Positions 21,850-32,710 of a stretch of DNA of 60,000 nucleotides are shown in pieces (positions within the stretch are counted from its first letter, which is position 1; every line of letters starts with the position of its first letter). Under the pieces are notes generated by a model, which ran no database searches, had not been told where the DNA came from, and saw nothing but the letters and a program-made list of their open reading frames with translations. The stretch comes from Takakia lepidozioides. Lineage: Eukaryota; Streptophyta; Takakiopsida; Takakiales; Takakiaceae. Where the stretch lies: NCBI GenBank assembly GCA_030704615.1, contig CM060733.1:746001-806000 (forward strand), given 5' to 3'. Both the position numbers and the translations under genes were made by a program.

Positions 21850-23260
21850 CTGGAACAACCAGCTTAGTAGCCAAGATATTAGACATAAACCTTGGGATAG
21901 TAACTTACTTGGAGATGTCATCCAAGTGCTCTTCAAAATCCACTATAAATTGCTCTCATTCTCGAGATGTAGTTAATCCAAATACTATTGGTAGTGATCT
22001 CCTTCAGCAACAATTCCCTTCTCTATACACCCCCAGATCTTGCTTGCCGCCAGCCTCGCGTTCAGTCTTGAACAAAGAGCTTCATATCATAGGGCAACCC
22101 ATACACTCTTTTAGTACCATGTACTGGTAAGATTACTTCTCATATCAGGTCAGCGTTCTCTTGGCAGAACTATTGCCTCTACAAAGAACTGACACCAACT
22201 GTCCAAAGTGTAAGAAACACAACTGCCATATAAGAAACAGTAGGCTAGTCAAAGCCTGAACTGACCTGGATCACAAGGTTCTTGCTGCTTCATTTTGAAA
22301 GTGCCCCCAGCTGTTGGTTATCCAACTATCATGCTCACAACGATGAGCATCAAATTTATCTCCTTGCTTGAACAATCAACATGGAGTCTCTTCTTTTCCT
22401 CTTGCAAACAACCGTATTATCATACTATCATGAGTTGTCATGTGCAGCCTAAGCCAAATTTCAGATATAATTCTATACCCTTATGAGGGAAAAAACCAAG
22501 GGCAGCTAGCAAGAGGACGAAGATTCGGCTCTGGTGGATGCAGATGAAGTTTGGGTTCAATGTGATGCATACACGCGCAAGCAGCCGAATGGTGCTCAAG
22601 CTCTCGAGGAGGGATTGCTTGGTTCTGCAGTATCAACAAAGATTTACTCTATCAGAGCTGTTCAGTGCCTAAGCAAGTATTTGACAGTAGTGCAAGTATT
22701 AGGAGAATATTGCTAGGGTTCTATAAGAATGGGACTGCTTTTGGGCAACAACAAAATGTGGCTTTCTGGAGGCCAAAACCTGTATATCTAAAGTAAGTTT
22801 GTCATGTGGTACCTGATATGCATTTTAATGTCAAATTTAAATGTCATTCCAATTTTCTGAATCCCTAGTCTGTAATTATCAACTGATTCGAACTAAAAGT
22901 TGGAGACAAGAAGTTACCTTCATATTGTAGATAACCGTGTGAACACAAGGAAATGGCAGGAATGCCATGGACTCTTGTGTTCATGCTGCTCGTAGTCTCC
23001 TCACTATGGAAGACAAATGCCACAGTGACTGAGTCTGAAGCTTCCATGATTTCGCCTCCTGGATGCAGCTATAAGCAAGGATTCCTGACTGGGTACATCC
23101 CCAAGATGATCACATGATTTTAAAATATTGTATTGTATGGTAAAACCGAGCAGCACTGACCAAATGTTTCTGCAAGACATGATCCGAGTGAGAAATCTAT
23201 GGCAGCAATCAAATTGCTCAAGCAAAGGAAACAAACGCTGGCAGAATAGAGGAGGAGTAC
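21850..23260. other. Unassigned DNA between kinase fragments
   Basis: Only short ORFs without motifs are seen. No repeat structure or RNA gene is evident. It could be intron or flank of the decayed kinase genes on the minus strand. Confidence 0.35.
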
Positions 23261-23268
23261 CTTAGTGG

Positions 23269-23810
23269 TCATAAGATTAGAGGCCCTCCGACACTTGAAG
23301 ATTGAGATGAAAATGAGTACTTATGCTGAGTAAACATGACTGTATGACAATCTTGCATTAAGGCAGAATACGGATCATAGAGTAAGGATGCTACCCTTGT
23401 ATTGACCTGGTCATTTATTAAAGATTGTCGTGGATGGCAGGTAACCACCTGTAGCATTGTAGGTCGTCTGACACGATCCTCTACTATACACATGTTAGCA
23501 ATGTGCAACACTTTGAGTATCTTCATCTTCCATGGACCATTCGAAATCACATGGTCAAGTGCCTCAAGGGACTCCCCCTTCTTTATCATCTGGCGCACCC
23601 AACTGACCAAATTGCCTCCCTCAATGTCCTTGAAGTCCACCCATGTTGGCTCATTCCTAGTGAGTAGCTCTAACAATATCACACCATAGCTGTAGACATC
23701 TCCATGAGTGGTTGATCGCCAGCTCTGCCCATATTCAGGGGGAATGTATCCAATCCAAGGAGTCAAGTGTTGCATACCTCATTCTCCAACTACAGATAGT
23801 CCTAGGAGAT
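23269..23810 (-). pseudogene. LRR receptor-like kinase, C-terminal kinase lobe (subdomains VIII-XI)
   Basis: The minus-strand frame (23775 down to 23269) reads IGYIPPEYGQSWRSTTHGDV, YSYGVILLELLTRNEPTW, GGNLVSWVRQMIKKGESLEALD and IANMCIVEDRVRRPTMLQVV. This is the order and wording of the PSKR/BRI1-type kinase lobe: the APE-like PPEY, the DVYSYGV helix and the invariant Arg in RRPTM. Upstream a possible DFGFQT (DFG) lies in another frame near 23850, after which similarity is lost. LRRs, the membrane segment and the ATP-binding lobe are absent, so this is a gene fragment. Confidence 0.8.
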
Positions 23811-24603
23811 ACTATGCAACAGTTAAGTTTGAAATCCAAAATCAACAGTTGGTCCAAGCCATCCTCTGTGTATCCTTGTCTATGACGCCAAGTCCTTCGA
23901 ATGAACCAATGCCACTTTCTTCTAAGGCTTTCGTGTCTGGGGTGTAATTCCTGTGTCAGATCACTGTCGTGAAATCAGTTCTGTGGCTGTCTTTGATAGT
24001 CCACCATAGAAATCACCCGTCCCCTCTTACTGGAGTCCTATCAAGCCGCCACTGTGTGTAGCCTGCACTCTTCAGGGATGCAGAATTGGAAAGAGAAATG
24101 CAAGCTCCTTTTTTGGTTTATTGTTACAACCTGTGCTAAGTCCAATACCTCAGATCCCTCTGATTACTTGTAAATGAAAACCTCCCTGCCCAGATATCAA
24201 GAAGATGGAGGGGTGCAAAATAAAGACGTCGACACATCTGCCTCGCAAATGTCTGAGACTGCTTCAGTGTCTGAGGCAGTTAAAGAATCACCACAATATG
24301 AGCTACAAAGGTCATGTAAGACAATGAGCAAAACCGTCGTCATGATCGAGGAATTATCATATCTCCAAATGCCCTCGCATGTATCTTCCTGTCATTCGCT
24401 GCCTCTGTAGAAATGCTACCATAAAGCCCTTTCCAAATCATAGGATCCGCAGCTGCAAGCGATTGATTTCAAGCAGACTTGCAGGGCATGTACCAATCCC
24501 AGCGGAGAATCCTGATTTAATAGCCAGAGGAGGAAGAAGGGAGAAAGACGATATGCTTTTTCTACTTGCGCTTCCAACAGACATTCACGTTTTTGCACCA
24601 ACG

Positions 24604-25420
24604 AGCTAACTTGCAGAATTCAACCTGTAAATTTAGGGACGACTCTGATAACAGGAAAACAGGCTGAAACGTGTTGAAGAAGGTGCTCATAGGGCTCCAA
24701 AGCCTCCATCCCGCGCCCTTGCTATGCATATCCTACAGACATCGCACTCCACGACACCACATCTCGTTCAGCCATACTGTTGAACACTCCCTTTACACCC
24801 TCGATGCACCCACATTTTGCATACATGTCCACGAGAGTACTGTTCAGAATGACATCGGGTACAATTCCAGCTCTGACAATGTCACCATGGACCTCTTTGC
24901 CCTTTTCCAAGGCTGCCAGGCTTACGCATGCATTGCAAATGCAATCAAACGTGATGTGGTCGGGCTTCACCCCTTCCGCCATCATTTGATCGTAGGTCTC
25001 CAAAGCCTTCTTCCTGTGGCCTTACTGTGCATACCCCGTAAGCATCGTTCAGCCATACTGTTGCAAACTCCCTTCACATCCTCGATGCACCCACATTTCA
25101 CATACATGTCCACGAGGGTGATATTGCAAACTTAAACGAACCTGACCAGGTCTGGCTTCACCCCTTCCCGCATTATTTACTCATACGTCTCCGAAGCCTC
25201 TATACCACGCCCCCACTGTGCATATCCTCGCCCTTCCTACATCATTTGCTTAAGAATAAGCTCAAGAAAGCTGCATCAGTGCTCAAGAATAGGTCGCAAA
25301 GCCTCAACCCCACGCCCCTGCATTGCATATCCTGCAATCATCCCATTCCATGACATAAGTTCTCCCTGCTTCGGCTCGATACTGCGAAAACATATGGTAG
25401 CGCGGGAGACAAAAAGAGGC
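24604..25420 (-). pseudogene. PPR (PLS-class) gene fragment
   Basis: The minus-strand frame at 25003-24722 has clear PPR motifs: YDQMMAEGVKPDHITFDCI (P/S type), NACVSLAALEKGKEVHGDIV, NSTLVDMYAKCGCIEGVKGV and MAERDVVSWSAMSVGYA. Upstream, 25010-25420 keeps broken copies (GYAQWGRGIEASETYE, MIAGYAMQGRGVEALR) in changing frames. PPR proteins bind organellar RNA. This one is truncated at both ends and no targeting peptide is seen. The downstream flank (24604-24685) is the same repeat as 4863-4925. Confidence 0.75.
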
Positions 25421-25499
25421 TAAGTCCCAGCCCTATGTGTTCACGGCTGAACGTGGGCAACCCTAAAGCAATTTTTTTAATTTTTTAATTTTTTGCACT

Positions 25500-25955
25500 G
25501 TGTCATTCCATTGACACAAGCGTTTTGTTAAAGATAGATGGATGAGGTCATCCAATGGATGAACCCATTCATGTATATGCCTTAAGATGCCACGTGTAGT
25601 GATGTAGTCATATAAACATAGTTGTGAAACCTAATGTAGTCATGTAGTCATAAGCTTCTATGGCACGTCATCAATGTGTAGTAGTGGTGTAGCCATTTAG
25701 TCATAAGCTTATATGGCATGTGTCTGACGTGTAGTATTGCGTATGACTACTAATTATATAAACTAAGCATGTGTTCTTGGTCAACAATGTTTGACCACAG
25801 CTCCTAGTCATGTAGTAACATGTATGACTTCATTAGATTAAAATATATTAAAATGCGCCCAACAATGGGTTTTATCACTATGTAGTCACATATATAGTCA
25901 TGGTTACCAAGGTTTATATTACCCGTAGTCATAAAAACGACAATCTGTACTAGTG
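25500..25955. mobile_element. Second CACTA-like element with TAGTCATA motifs, abutting copy B
   Basis: TAGTCATA or TAGTCATGTAGTCATA motifs recur between 25600 and 25930. The right end is CAATCTGTACTAGTG at 25941-25955, the same terminus as at 17999. Immediately beyond it (25956) the exon of copy B starts, so the element interrupts that gene. The left end is not identified (candidate CACTGTGTCATTCC at about 25497). Confidence 0.55.
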
Positions 25956-26314
25956 TCTGCATGAACGCGGGCGACTTCTCCCGGGCACCTCTCCATGGAA
26001 TTCCTCCAGTCGTTTTCAGAGTCTGGGACGCATCCACATAGTTGTGAACAACATCAGATTCGACTGGGTCGCAATCTGGATCTATGTGCAGACCTCCTCC
26101 CCAAACGTCGAAATGCCCAACATAAGCAAGAGTGTCGTGACAGGCAAATGGCCTTGAATACATGGGTCTGCACCAGCAACAATGAAAATATGTCAGCAAC
26201 TATGGGTATTCAACGACAACACGGACGAAGACAATGAAAGTTACAGGAAATACCTTCTGCCCTGGAAACTCCCCCTTTGACAGAGGCAGTGTATTAACGC
26301 ATGTCCATATTTTC

Positions 26315-26342
26315 GGCGCTCTACCAACTGAGCTATATCCCC
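26315..26342 (-). other. tRNA-Ala-like 5' half inside copy B
   Basis: Twenty-eight bases on the minus strand, beginning GGGGATATAGCTCAGTTGG and ending TAGAGCGCC, match the acceptor and D-arm half of plastid-type tRNA-Ala and contain a perfect A box. The anticodon, T arm and B box are absent. It lies where copy B has extra sequence relative to copy C, between the conserved SYMKS and CVNTLPL blocks. It is probably an inserted tRNA or plastid fragment rather than a gene. Confidence 0.55.
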
Positions 26343-26732
26343 TGTACCCGGGCTTAGCTTACTTGTCGATATGCAGAAAAAAATTGGAACCTAGAGGACT
26401 TCATGTAGCTATGAAGAATCCGGCGGGATGCCATGTCATCAGATTGAAATATCAGAAGGCCCCCTGCGTCAGAGAGGAACTTGTTGCAGAAAGAGAATGC
26501 ACACTGCCAATACAGAGGGTTTTGAGCATTCCACTGTGGAGTCACAGCAAGGGGAATGATATCAAGCACAGGCTGCCCATCCGGGATGTCAAGGATTACA
26601 AGGTCAGCGGCCTAAGGCTGATGGACACCGTTCACCCAGCATGGATTCTTCGTCACCTGCCAAAAGCAAATGCAAGCGAATCAAATTGGGTGGTTGGTGT
26701 ACATTTAGGGAACTGGTAGTACAAAACACTGG

Positions 26733-26766
26733 TGGATTAAGATGTCGTTGATGACATCTTAATCCA
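26733..26766. repeat. 34-bp palindrome in an intron of copy B
   Basis: The site is symmetrical from GGATTAAG to CTTAATCC with core GTCGTTGATGAC, one mismatch at the centre. It lies in the intron between the exons ending at 26831 and starting at 26656 (minus strand). Confidence 0.85.
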
Positions 26767-27708
26767 GCAAATCCAACACCCCACAATGTCATGAAATGGG
26801 AATCAAAGTTGAAAGATGCATGGGCATTACCAGGGTGAGGAAAGAGCAGAGATGGTCCCATGCAGGAGATTTGACCCCTGTGAATGTGGACTTCCTGGAC
26901 TCCATCATACGCAGGAAGCTGACGTTTGTCGTACGTTTTCCGCTGGAAGTGCGGACCCACTACTCTGGAGATACAAAGTCGGGCTTCGTAAGGTCGTTTC
27001 CCTGTCCTGTGGTTAGTCCTTTCATCAGCTGTCACGGAAATCTGCTGGACCTCTGTACGCACAATGCGATCATCTGCCTGTGGGCGATCAAGAACTGCCC
27101 CAGCAGTCCCTGCAGGCCCCCAGAATCAACGGCAGCCGCAGCACCGGCAGACCCACCTGCCTCCGCAGTCTGTGTCCCTTTGTTTTTCTTCTTCCCACCC
27201 GCGGGGGTGGCCGTCTTTGCTGGCTCCTTCTTACTTAGATGCGCAAGGAACCTAGCCTGCAACTCCTCATCTGTCCGGGGTGCCAAGGCACCTGCATTCT
27301 CATTCTGATTCCTCAAGACGTTCTCCTCCCACGGAGTGGACTGTCGAGGGCAGTCGAGGTACCACCCGCAGTCGCGGTAATAAGCCCGACCCCAGTCCTT
27401 CACAATTCCCGCAGTGAACATAGTGGTGTCGTCGTCTGGGTTCGCCCATCCACAAATAAAATCCGGATCATCAGTGAGAGCCTTATCTGGAATAAGAACG
27501 AAGTGAAAGTACCTGCATCCACCACAGTGTTCCTCCTCAGAGCATATATCCCCACAGACCACAAGAACTCACCTGTTCACTGCAGATTTGCAGACGACAT
27601 CTTAAACTCCAAGAACTTGAACAAAAATTGAAGAGCTACAGACCAATAGAAAGCAGACATGCTCAAAGAGAGCCCAAAGAGCCCAAAGAGAGCCCAAAGA
27701 GCAGCCAT

Positions 27709-28058
27709 TTAAGATGTCGTCAACGCCATCTTAAATCGACCCCTACGCACATGGTATTTTTTTGTTGTCTGACAAAAAATGACTTGTTGGACTACAAAAA
27801 GATGCCTCTTTTAAGATGTCGTTGACGACATCTTAAATTGCAGGAAGCACAACAAAACAATGAAGACCTGCAGATGAACAAGAAACAGATGTGTGCAACT
27901 GTTCAACTTTGAAGAGCCCAAAGGACACCGATTTAAGGTGTCGTCAACGCCATCTTAAATCGACCTACTTCATACATGGAATTCTGTGTTTAGTATCGAA
28001 AAATTGCTATTTGCACTATAGACAATGCCGTTTTAAGATGTCGTCAACGACATCTTAA
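27709..28058. repeat. Array of four 26-bp palindromes upstream of the first exon of copy B
   Basis: Sites start at 27709, 27811, 27933 and 28033 (spacings 102, 122, 100). The central form is AGATGTCGTTGACGACATCT with outer TTA/TAA arms. Alternate units carry GTCGTCAACGCC (27709, 27933) or a GTCGTTGACGAC-type core (27811, 28033), and the text after each alternates in step, so the array is a dimer of about 220 bp repeated twice. The organisation is the same as in copy A with different arms. Confidence 0.9.
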
Positions 28059-28079
28059 TGTAGTGCCATCAACATAAAA

Positions 28080-28700
28080 AACAGTACCTGTACATAACTT
28101 GGGGGATGCTAGAGTGTGAGCCTAGCCACGTGAGCCCAGGACACGTGGCATGATTTTGAGAAAGATGTGGCGTCTATTTCCGTGGAAGAGGATCCATTAC
28201 CGCAGAAACACGTCTTCATCCATATTAACCCTGCAACCCCAAACAGAAACCCTAACCCTTGTCAGCCTTAGGGACCCACCTCAACCCCGACAGTGAACCT
28301 CGCCATCCTGCCCCTGTGCATGATACTGCGCACTGACATCATCCTTGGGACCATCCATGCATGCAACATCCATCCACAGTGTACATCCAATCGGGGTTCA
28401 TCCATCCAAAAACATTCATCCTCCATCCATCCAACCAAATATTGGTGTGATGGCATATGTCGAATGACTGTCTACTGGACTATGCACATATTCATCTCTG
28501 TTGAAAAGCATTTATTGAATGCACACGGTTGAATTGGAGAGCAATGTTTAGAAGGAAAACACTTTCAAATTCGCAGGATGCGGGGGAGAAAATGTTTCAA
28601 TTCAGGGATGTGAATTTCATTGTAGTCCGTGCTCATTACAACGGATGGTGGGAAGAGAAATGGTGGTGCAACTGAAAACGGAGAGTGTGTCCCCTCATGT
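28080..28700. other. No gene seen; CATCC-rich simple repeat
   Basis: The stretch between copies B and C has imperfect CATCCATCC tracts (28340-28440), a short GAGCCTAGCCACGTGAGCCCA segment at about 28119 related to one at 32.68 kb, and ACACGTGGCA at about 28141. No protein-like ORF is present. Confidence 0.4.
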
Positions 28701-28717
28701 TCCATAAATAAATGCCC

Positions 28718-30019
28718 TCAAGTACATCCGTAGGTAGTGTCAACACTACTACTGCTACCACCTGAATCTGCTGAACTACTAGAAGTACTGCTACCACCTG
28801 AAACTGGTGCACTATCATCTATGAAGACCTTTGCACGGAGGTGCCTGAGCGTCTTCCTGGAACTCCAACGCAAGGGTAGGGGAGAAAGCACAGCTGCTTG
28901 CACATGAGCAATGCCTACCGCGTAATCAGGAAGGACATAATTAGGAGGTGGGCTCCAGCACAAGTCCCTCAAGTATATGGAAGACAGGGGCCACGAGAGT
29001 GCGCTCACATTCCTACAATCAGAAATGCACCATTTGGGTAACAATCAGACAACAGAAGGAGACTCGACAGAGCATATACACAGGGATCAAATAGACAGAA
29101 AATGAACTTACTTACATGAAAAGTCATTGTCCAGGTCCTTGTCGTCTCCATCGAGGATATCAATTTGCGCAATGACATCCTTGACATTGGAGGTAGACGC
29201 GCCCCCTTGCAACACGCGAGGAGGCCAGTGAAAATATCTGCATCTCCTTCCATCCCAAACAAGTGCCTGCCACCTGCCTTGCAAGCATGGTAAGAAGCGT
29301 CTGCAAGAGACAGATTGAAGGAATTAGAGTTTTAGAATATTGAGTAAAGAAGGTGCAGAAGAAAAGAAATCGATGACAAAGGCAAGAAGAGAAACCTGTG
29401 CCGAGAGTGAGATCTATGATGCGGGCCCTGGTCGAGAACAACTCTCAACGATCGTTTGGATAAAAGTCGGGTTTTTTTCATGGGCCCCTCTCCAAGGCGT
29501 TCCATTTGGCTTTCGCTAACATACGTTGGAGTCGACATAGTTATAGTGCATGTCGTCGACGACAGGATCGAACCTCTCGTTTATGAAACATCCTCCCCCA
29601 TGAAGCTCGAACTCCACCACTGTGGTGGGAGTCGACAGTGGATGTACCCTCACGAGACAGACGGCCTCAAATAGATGGGTCTGCAACGAAGAGGATAATA
29701 ATTAGTGATGAATGTTTCATAGCACATTTGGGTGGGAGTGCAGACCCATTCCGGATGGAACTGGTTCAGAGTCATTGCTCATGCAACACCATAACTGAGT
29801 GCGCTGAAGCACTCAATTCAGGCAGTGCGAACAACATGACTTCATAACATTCAGTACAGTGGAACTTCAACAGAGAAGGCATAAAAACAAAGTATTTGAA
29901 ACCCACCTTCTGCCCTGGGCAATCCCCCTTCATCAGATATAGGCTGTTGACACAGTTCCAGGTCTTGATAATCCGCATCCCCCAGGCTTTCAAGTAGCTT
30001 GCCAGCTCCCGACGACATC
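28718..30019 (-). pseudogene. Copy C of the novel beta-class DNA-methyltransferase-like gene (C-terminal half)
   Basis: Minus-strand exons: 30019-29907, 29680-29396, 29300-29116, 29012-28718. The first reads RRELASYLKAWGMRIIKTW, then CVNSLYLMKGDCPGQK. The second has VVEFELHGGGCF, DPVVDDMHYNYVDS and PWRGAHEKNPTFIQT, a motif X-like segment, and ends ARIIDLTLGTG, a SAM-binding motif I. The third continues DASYHACKAGGRHLFGMEGD, ADIFTGLLACCK and an acidic stretch. The last has LCWSPPPNYVLPDY and a Ser-rich tail to a stop. Motif X, then I, then the acidic residue in GMEGD is the C-terminal layout of N6/N4 beta-class methyltransferases. Damage: a TAG at about 29524, a frame change near 29440 and possibly one near 29190. 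The 5' half is absent. Confidence 0.65.
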
Positions 30020-30243
30020 TCATCGTGACAGATTGTATGATAACAAAAAAAAATAAAAAATATATATTTATTTTTGGTTCCCTCTCCTCCCCCCACCCCC
30101 GGGAGAACTGAGTGCGTCAACGCACTCAATTTCTTCATGATCATGATTTCAGGATGATCATCGACGACAGGTGCGGGTCCGGATTTTCACCCCGGGTACC
30201 CAGCGGGTTTTGCCCCCCCCCCCCTCGTACGTCAACACACTCA
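29796..30243. repeat. Palindromes of copy C type
   Basis: Sites: 29796 (TGAGTGCGCTGAAGCACTCA, in the intron between two exons of copy C), 30109 (perfect TGAGTGCGTCAACGCACTCA) and 30225 (decayed). The last two are followed by the same text, with TCAGGATGATCAT about 35 bp further on, so they belong to a duplicated unit of about 118 bp. A further half-degenerate site is at 30956-30973. Confidence 0.8.
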
Positions 30244-30268
30244 ATTTTTTCATTATCATGCTTTCAGG

Positions 30269-30802
30269 ATGATCATTGATGAACTGGAGATTGGCAAGTT
30301 GGAGGACGCTGGCTTTCGTCTGCACCGATCTGTGGCGTCGACTCTTGGTGGCCTTGCTGCTATGGTGCCTCCTCCAGACGATACTTCGCATCCCACGAGA
30401 AAGAATGGCAAAACAGTGCAGCGGGTGGCTTCGGGGCTTGATCACGATGCGAAGGTGGAATCGGCCAAACTAATTCTGGCTCGGGTAATCGGAACTATGG
30501 AAGTACCTTCACCTAGGTATGGACGGGTTTATACTTTGGTCACATCTGGGTCTATTTTGTACGACAGGGCCTATCAGGTGATGGTGGGAAATTTTCCGGG
30601 GTGTACCTGTCCCGACTTCGTGTGCATGCATGAGGAAGCTCTAGGAAAGAGAGGGAAATGGGTTCCCTGCAAGCATCTTTATTACATCTTTTTGCGCAGG
30701 ATGTATTCTGATCCCAAAAGAGACCAAATCATTCACCAAACGACACTAGGTCCTGGTGAGGTACGGACACTTTTGCAGCAAGACATTGGCAATATCCAGT
30801 AA
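30269..30802 (+). CDS. SWIM-type zinc-finger protein
   Basis: This is an intact frame of 177 codons from ATG 30269. Residues 105-141 hold a SWIM signature: Cys112-x-Cys114, 19 residues, Cys134-x-His136, with the usual hydrophobic context (VGNFPGCTCPDF and WVPCKHLYYIFLR). SWIM domains bind DNA or protein and occur in MULE-type transposases and in host proteins. The first 60 residues are not recognised. TTTCAG directly before the ATG is a good 3' splice site, so this may be the terminal exon of a longer gene. It lies between palindromes of the copy C type but on the opposite strand; whether the two are related is unknown. Confidence 0.6.
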   Translation: MIIDELEIGKLEDAGFRLHRSVASTLGGLAAMVPPPDDTSHPTRKNGKTVQRVASGLDHDAKVESAKLILARVIGTMEVPSPRYGRVYTLVTSGSILYDRAYQVMVGNFPGCTCPDFVCMHEEALGKRGKWVPCKHLYYIFLRRMYSDPKRDQIIHQTTLGPGEVRTLLQQDIGNIQ

Positions 30803-31019
30803 TGTTGCATATGTTGCAATTTTTTGCTATGTCAGAAAGGGCTGCCTTGTTTGTAGAACATATATACACAGTTCTTAAATCTGGACAAGCAGGCGATGTC
30901 TCGTTATGAAAGGTAGTTTATTTTTTCATCGAGTTTGGTTAACGAGCCTCTAAAATTGAGTGCGTCAACGCACACCACTTCTGCCCCCACCCCCAATATT
31001 GCCCCGGGCCAAAAATAAA

Positions 31020-31021
<2 letters not shown>

Positions 31022-31063
<42 letters not shown>
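31022..31063. repeat. (TA)n microsatellite
   Basis: An uninterrupted TA tract of about 38 bp after AATA and before TTTTGTTC. It is a simple repeat with no evident role. Confidence 0.95.
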
Positions 31064-31065
<2 letters not shown>

Positions 31066-31109
31066 TTCGAGGCCCTGCCAAACATGGACAAGTGTCAGTA
31101 TGAAAGCTC

Positions 31110-32570
31110 ATTTTATTTTTTCACGGCCTCTACAGAAGCATTGCGTAAATGAGCTTCATGATGACCATCTGTTTTTTTTTCCCACTTCTTCTTGAATAGC
31201 AGACATCTGAACAAGTTTCACAATGACAGCTCATTTGTTTTCCACGTCCTCTATACAAACAAACCCTAAATAAGCATTCACGATGACCATATGATTTTTT
31301 TTTCACCTCTTCTTCAATAACAGAAACCTGAAGAAGTTTGACAATGATAGAACTCAAGTTTTTTTTTCTCCTCTTCTTCACAAACAAACCCTAATTTATT
31401 CATGATGACATCTGATTTTTTATTCACCTCTTTGTCATCAACAGAAACCTGAACAAGATTGACAATGATAGAGCTCAATTTTTTTCACCTCTCCTTCACA
31501 AACAAACCCTAAATAAGCATTCATGATGACCATCTGATTTTTTTTCACCTCTTCTTCAATAACAGAAACCTGAAGAAGTTTGACAATGGTAGAGTTCAAG
31601 TTTTTTTTCACCTCTTCTTCACAAACAATCCCTAATTTATTCCCTAAATAAGCATTCATGATGACCATCTGGTTTTTTGTTCACCTCTTCTTCAATAACC
31701 GAAACCTGAAGAAGTTTGACAATGATAGAGCTCAACTTTTTTTTTCACCTCTTCTTCACAAACAAACCCTAAATAAGCATTCATGATGACCATCTAATAT
31801 TTTTTTTACCTCTTCTTCAATAACAGAAACCTTAACAAATTTGAGAATGAGAGCTCAATTTTTTCACCTCTTCTTCACAAACAAACCCTAAATTAACATT
31901 CATAATGACCATCTGATTTCTTTGTTCCTCTTCTTCTTCAATAACAGAAACCTGAACAAGTTTGACAATGATTTTTTTTTCACCTCTTCTTCAATAACAG
32001 AATCCTAAACAAGTTTCACAAGGATAGCTCAATGTTTTTTTTTACCTCTTCTTCACAAAGACACCCTAAATAAACAATCACAATGACCATGTGTTTTTTT
32101 TTCACCTCATCTTCAATAACATAAACCTGAACAAGTTCCACAATAAACCCCTCATTTTGTTACACATCTTCTTCACAAACAAAGCCTAAATAAGCTTGAA
32201 GATGACCATCTATTTAATTTTCACCTCATCTACATTAACAAACACCATTGCCTGTTTCACAATGAGGGGTCATATTTTGGGGCCTGTTCTCGCCCATCCT
32301 CATTATTTTTAGCCTCTCCTTCAATATTTCATCCATCCATCCATCATCCATCCACCATGGATGAAATACTGGAAACGTCAGATAGCTTGACAATGAGCAT
32401 CCAAACTTTCTTGCCTCTTGTTCATGCAAGAATCCCTAAGTAAGATTCATGATGACTCACCCAACCTTTTTTTTTCACCTCTTCTTCAATAAGAAAACCT
32501 CAATAAGTTTCACAATGACCATTCCATTATTTCTATACCTCTTTTTTCAAGCGCTATAACTACTTCCATG
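31110..32570. repeat. Dimeric minisatellite, about 58-bp half units (117-bp dimer)
   Basis: Two half units alternate. One runs CACCTCTTCTTCACAAAC then CCCTAAATAAGCATTCATGA and ATGACCATCTG plus a T run. The other runs CACCTCTTCTTCAATAACAG then AACCTGAAGAAGTTTGACAA and ATGATAGAGCTCAA plus a T run. About ten dimers can be followed, best kept at 31440-31850 and more diverged at the edges. Short minus-strand ORFs here are only the repeat. Confidence 0.9.
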
Positions 32571-32710
32571 ACAATATGACCCTCTCTAAACAGAGACTCG
32601 GGTATGGGGCCTGCTTCTTCCTCCACTAAACCCCTGGGCTCACGCTTAGAGGGCAAAGCGTGAGCCGAGCTCTTGGGCTCACACGGCTAGGCTCATGTCG
32701 TAGCTGCACT

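Larger units (their letters stand above)
25956..27512 (-). pseudogene. Copy B of the novel beta-class DNA-methyltransferase-like gene
   Basis: Minus-strand exons: 27512-26831, 26656-26363, the region 26342-26250, and 26167-25956. The first has YFHFVLIPDKAL, TTMFTAGIVKDWG, GWYLDCPRQS, a Lys-rich linker (GGKKKNKG) and SRKSTFTGVKSPAWD, parallel to copy A. The second carries the catalytic-position motif AADLVILDIPDGQPV, YWQCAFSFCNKFLSDAGGLL and SDDMASRRILHSYMKS. The third ends CVNTLPLSKGEFPGQK, as in copy C. The last has DCDPVESDVVHNYVD and PWRGAREKSPAFMQT, then stops at the CACTA-like element. Damage: TAG codons in the first and second exons, a frameshift near 26100 and a tRNA-like insertion near 26330. 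Known beta-class enzymes place the SAM-binding motif after this point; here it is missing. Confidence 0.65.

Noticed and set aside
26315-26342. A working tRNA gene
   Set aside because: Only the 5' half is present; there is no anticodon arm, T arm or B box.
26604-27062. 152-residue minus-strand ORF as the true frame of copy B
   Set aside because: The frame homologous to copy A (SRK-x-x-x-TGV-x-SP-x-WD) is a different one; this ORF shares nothing with A or C.
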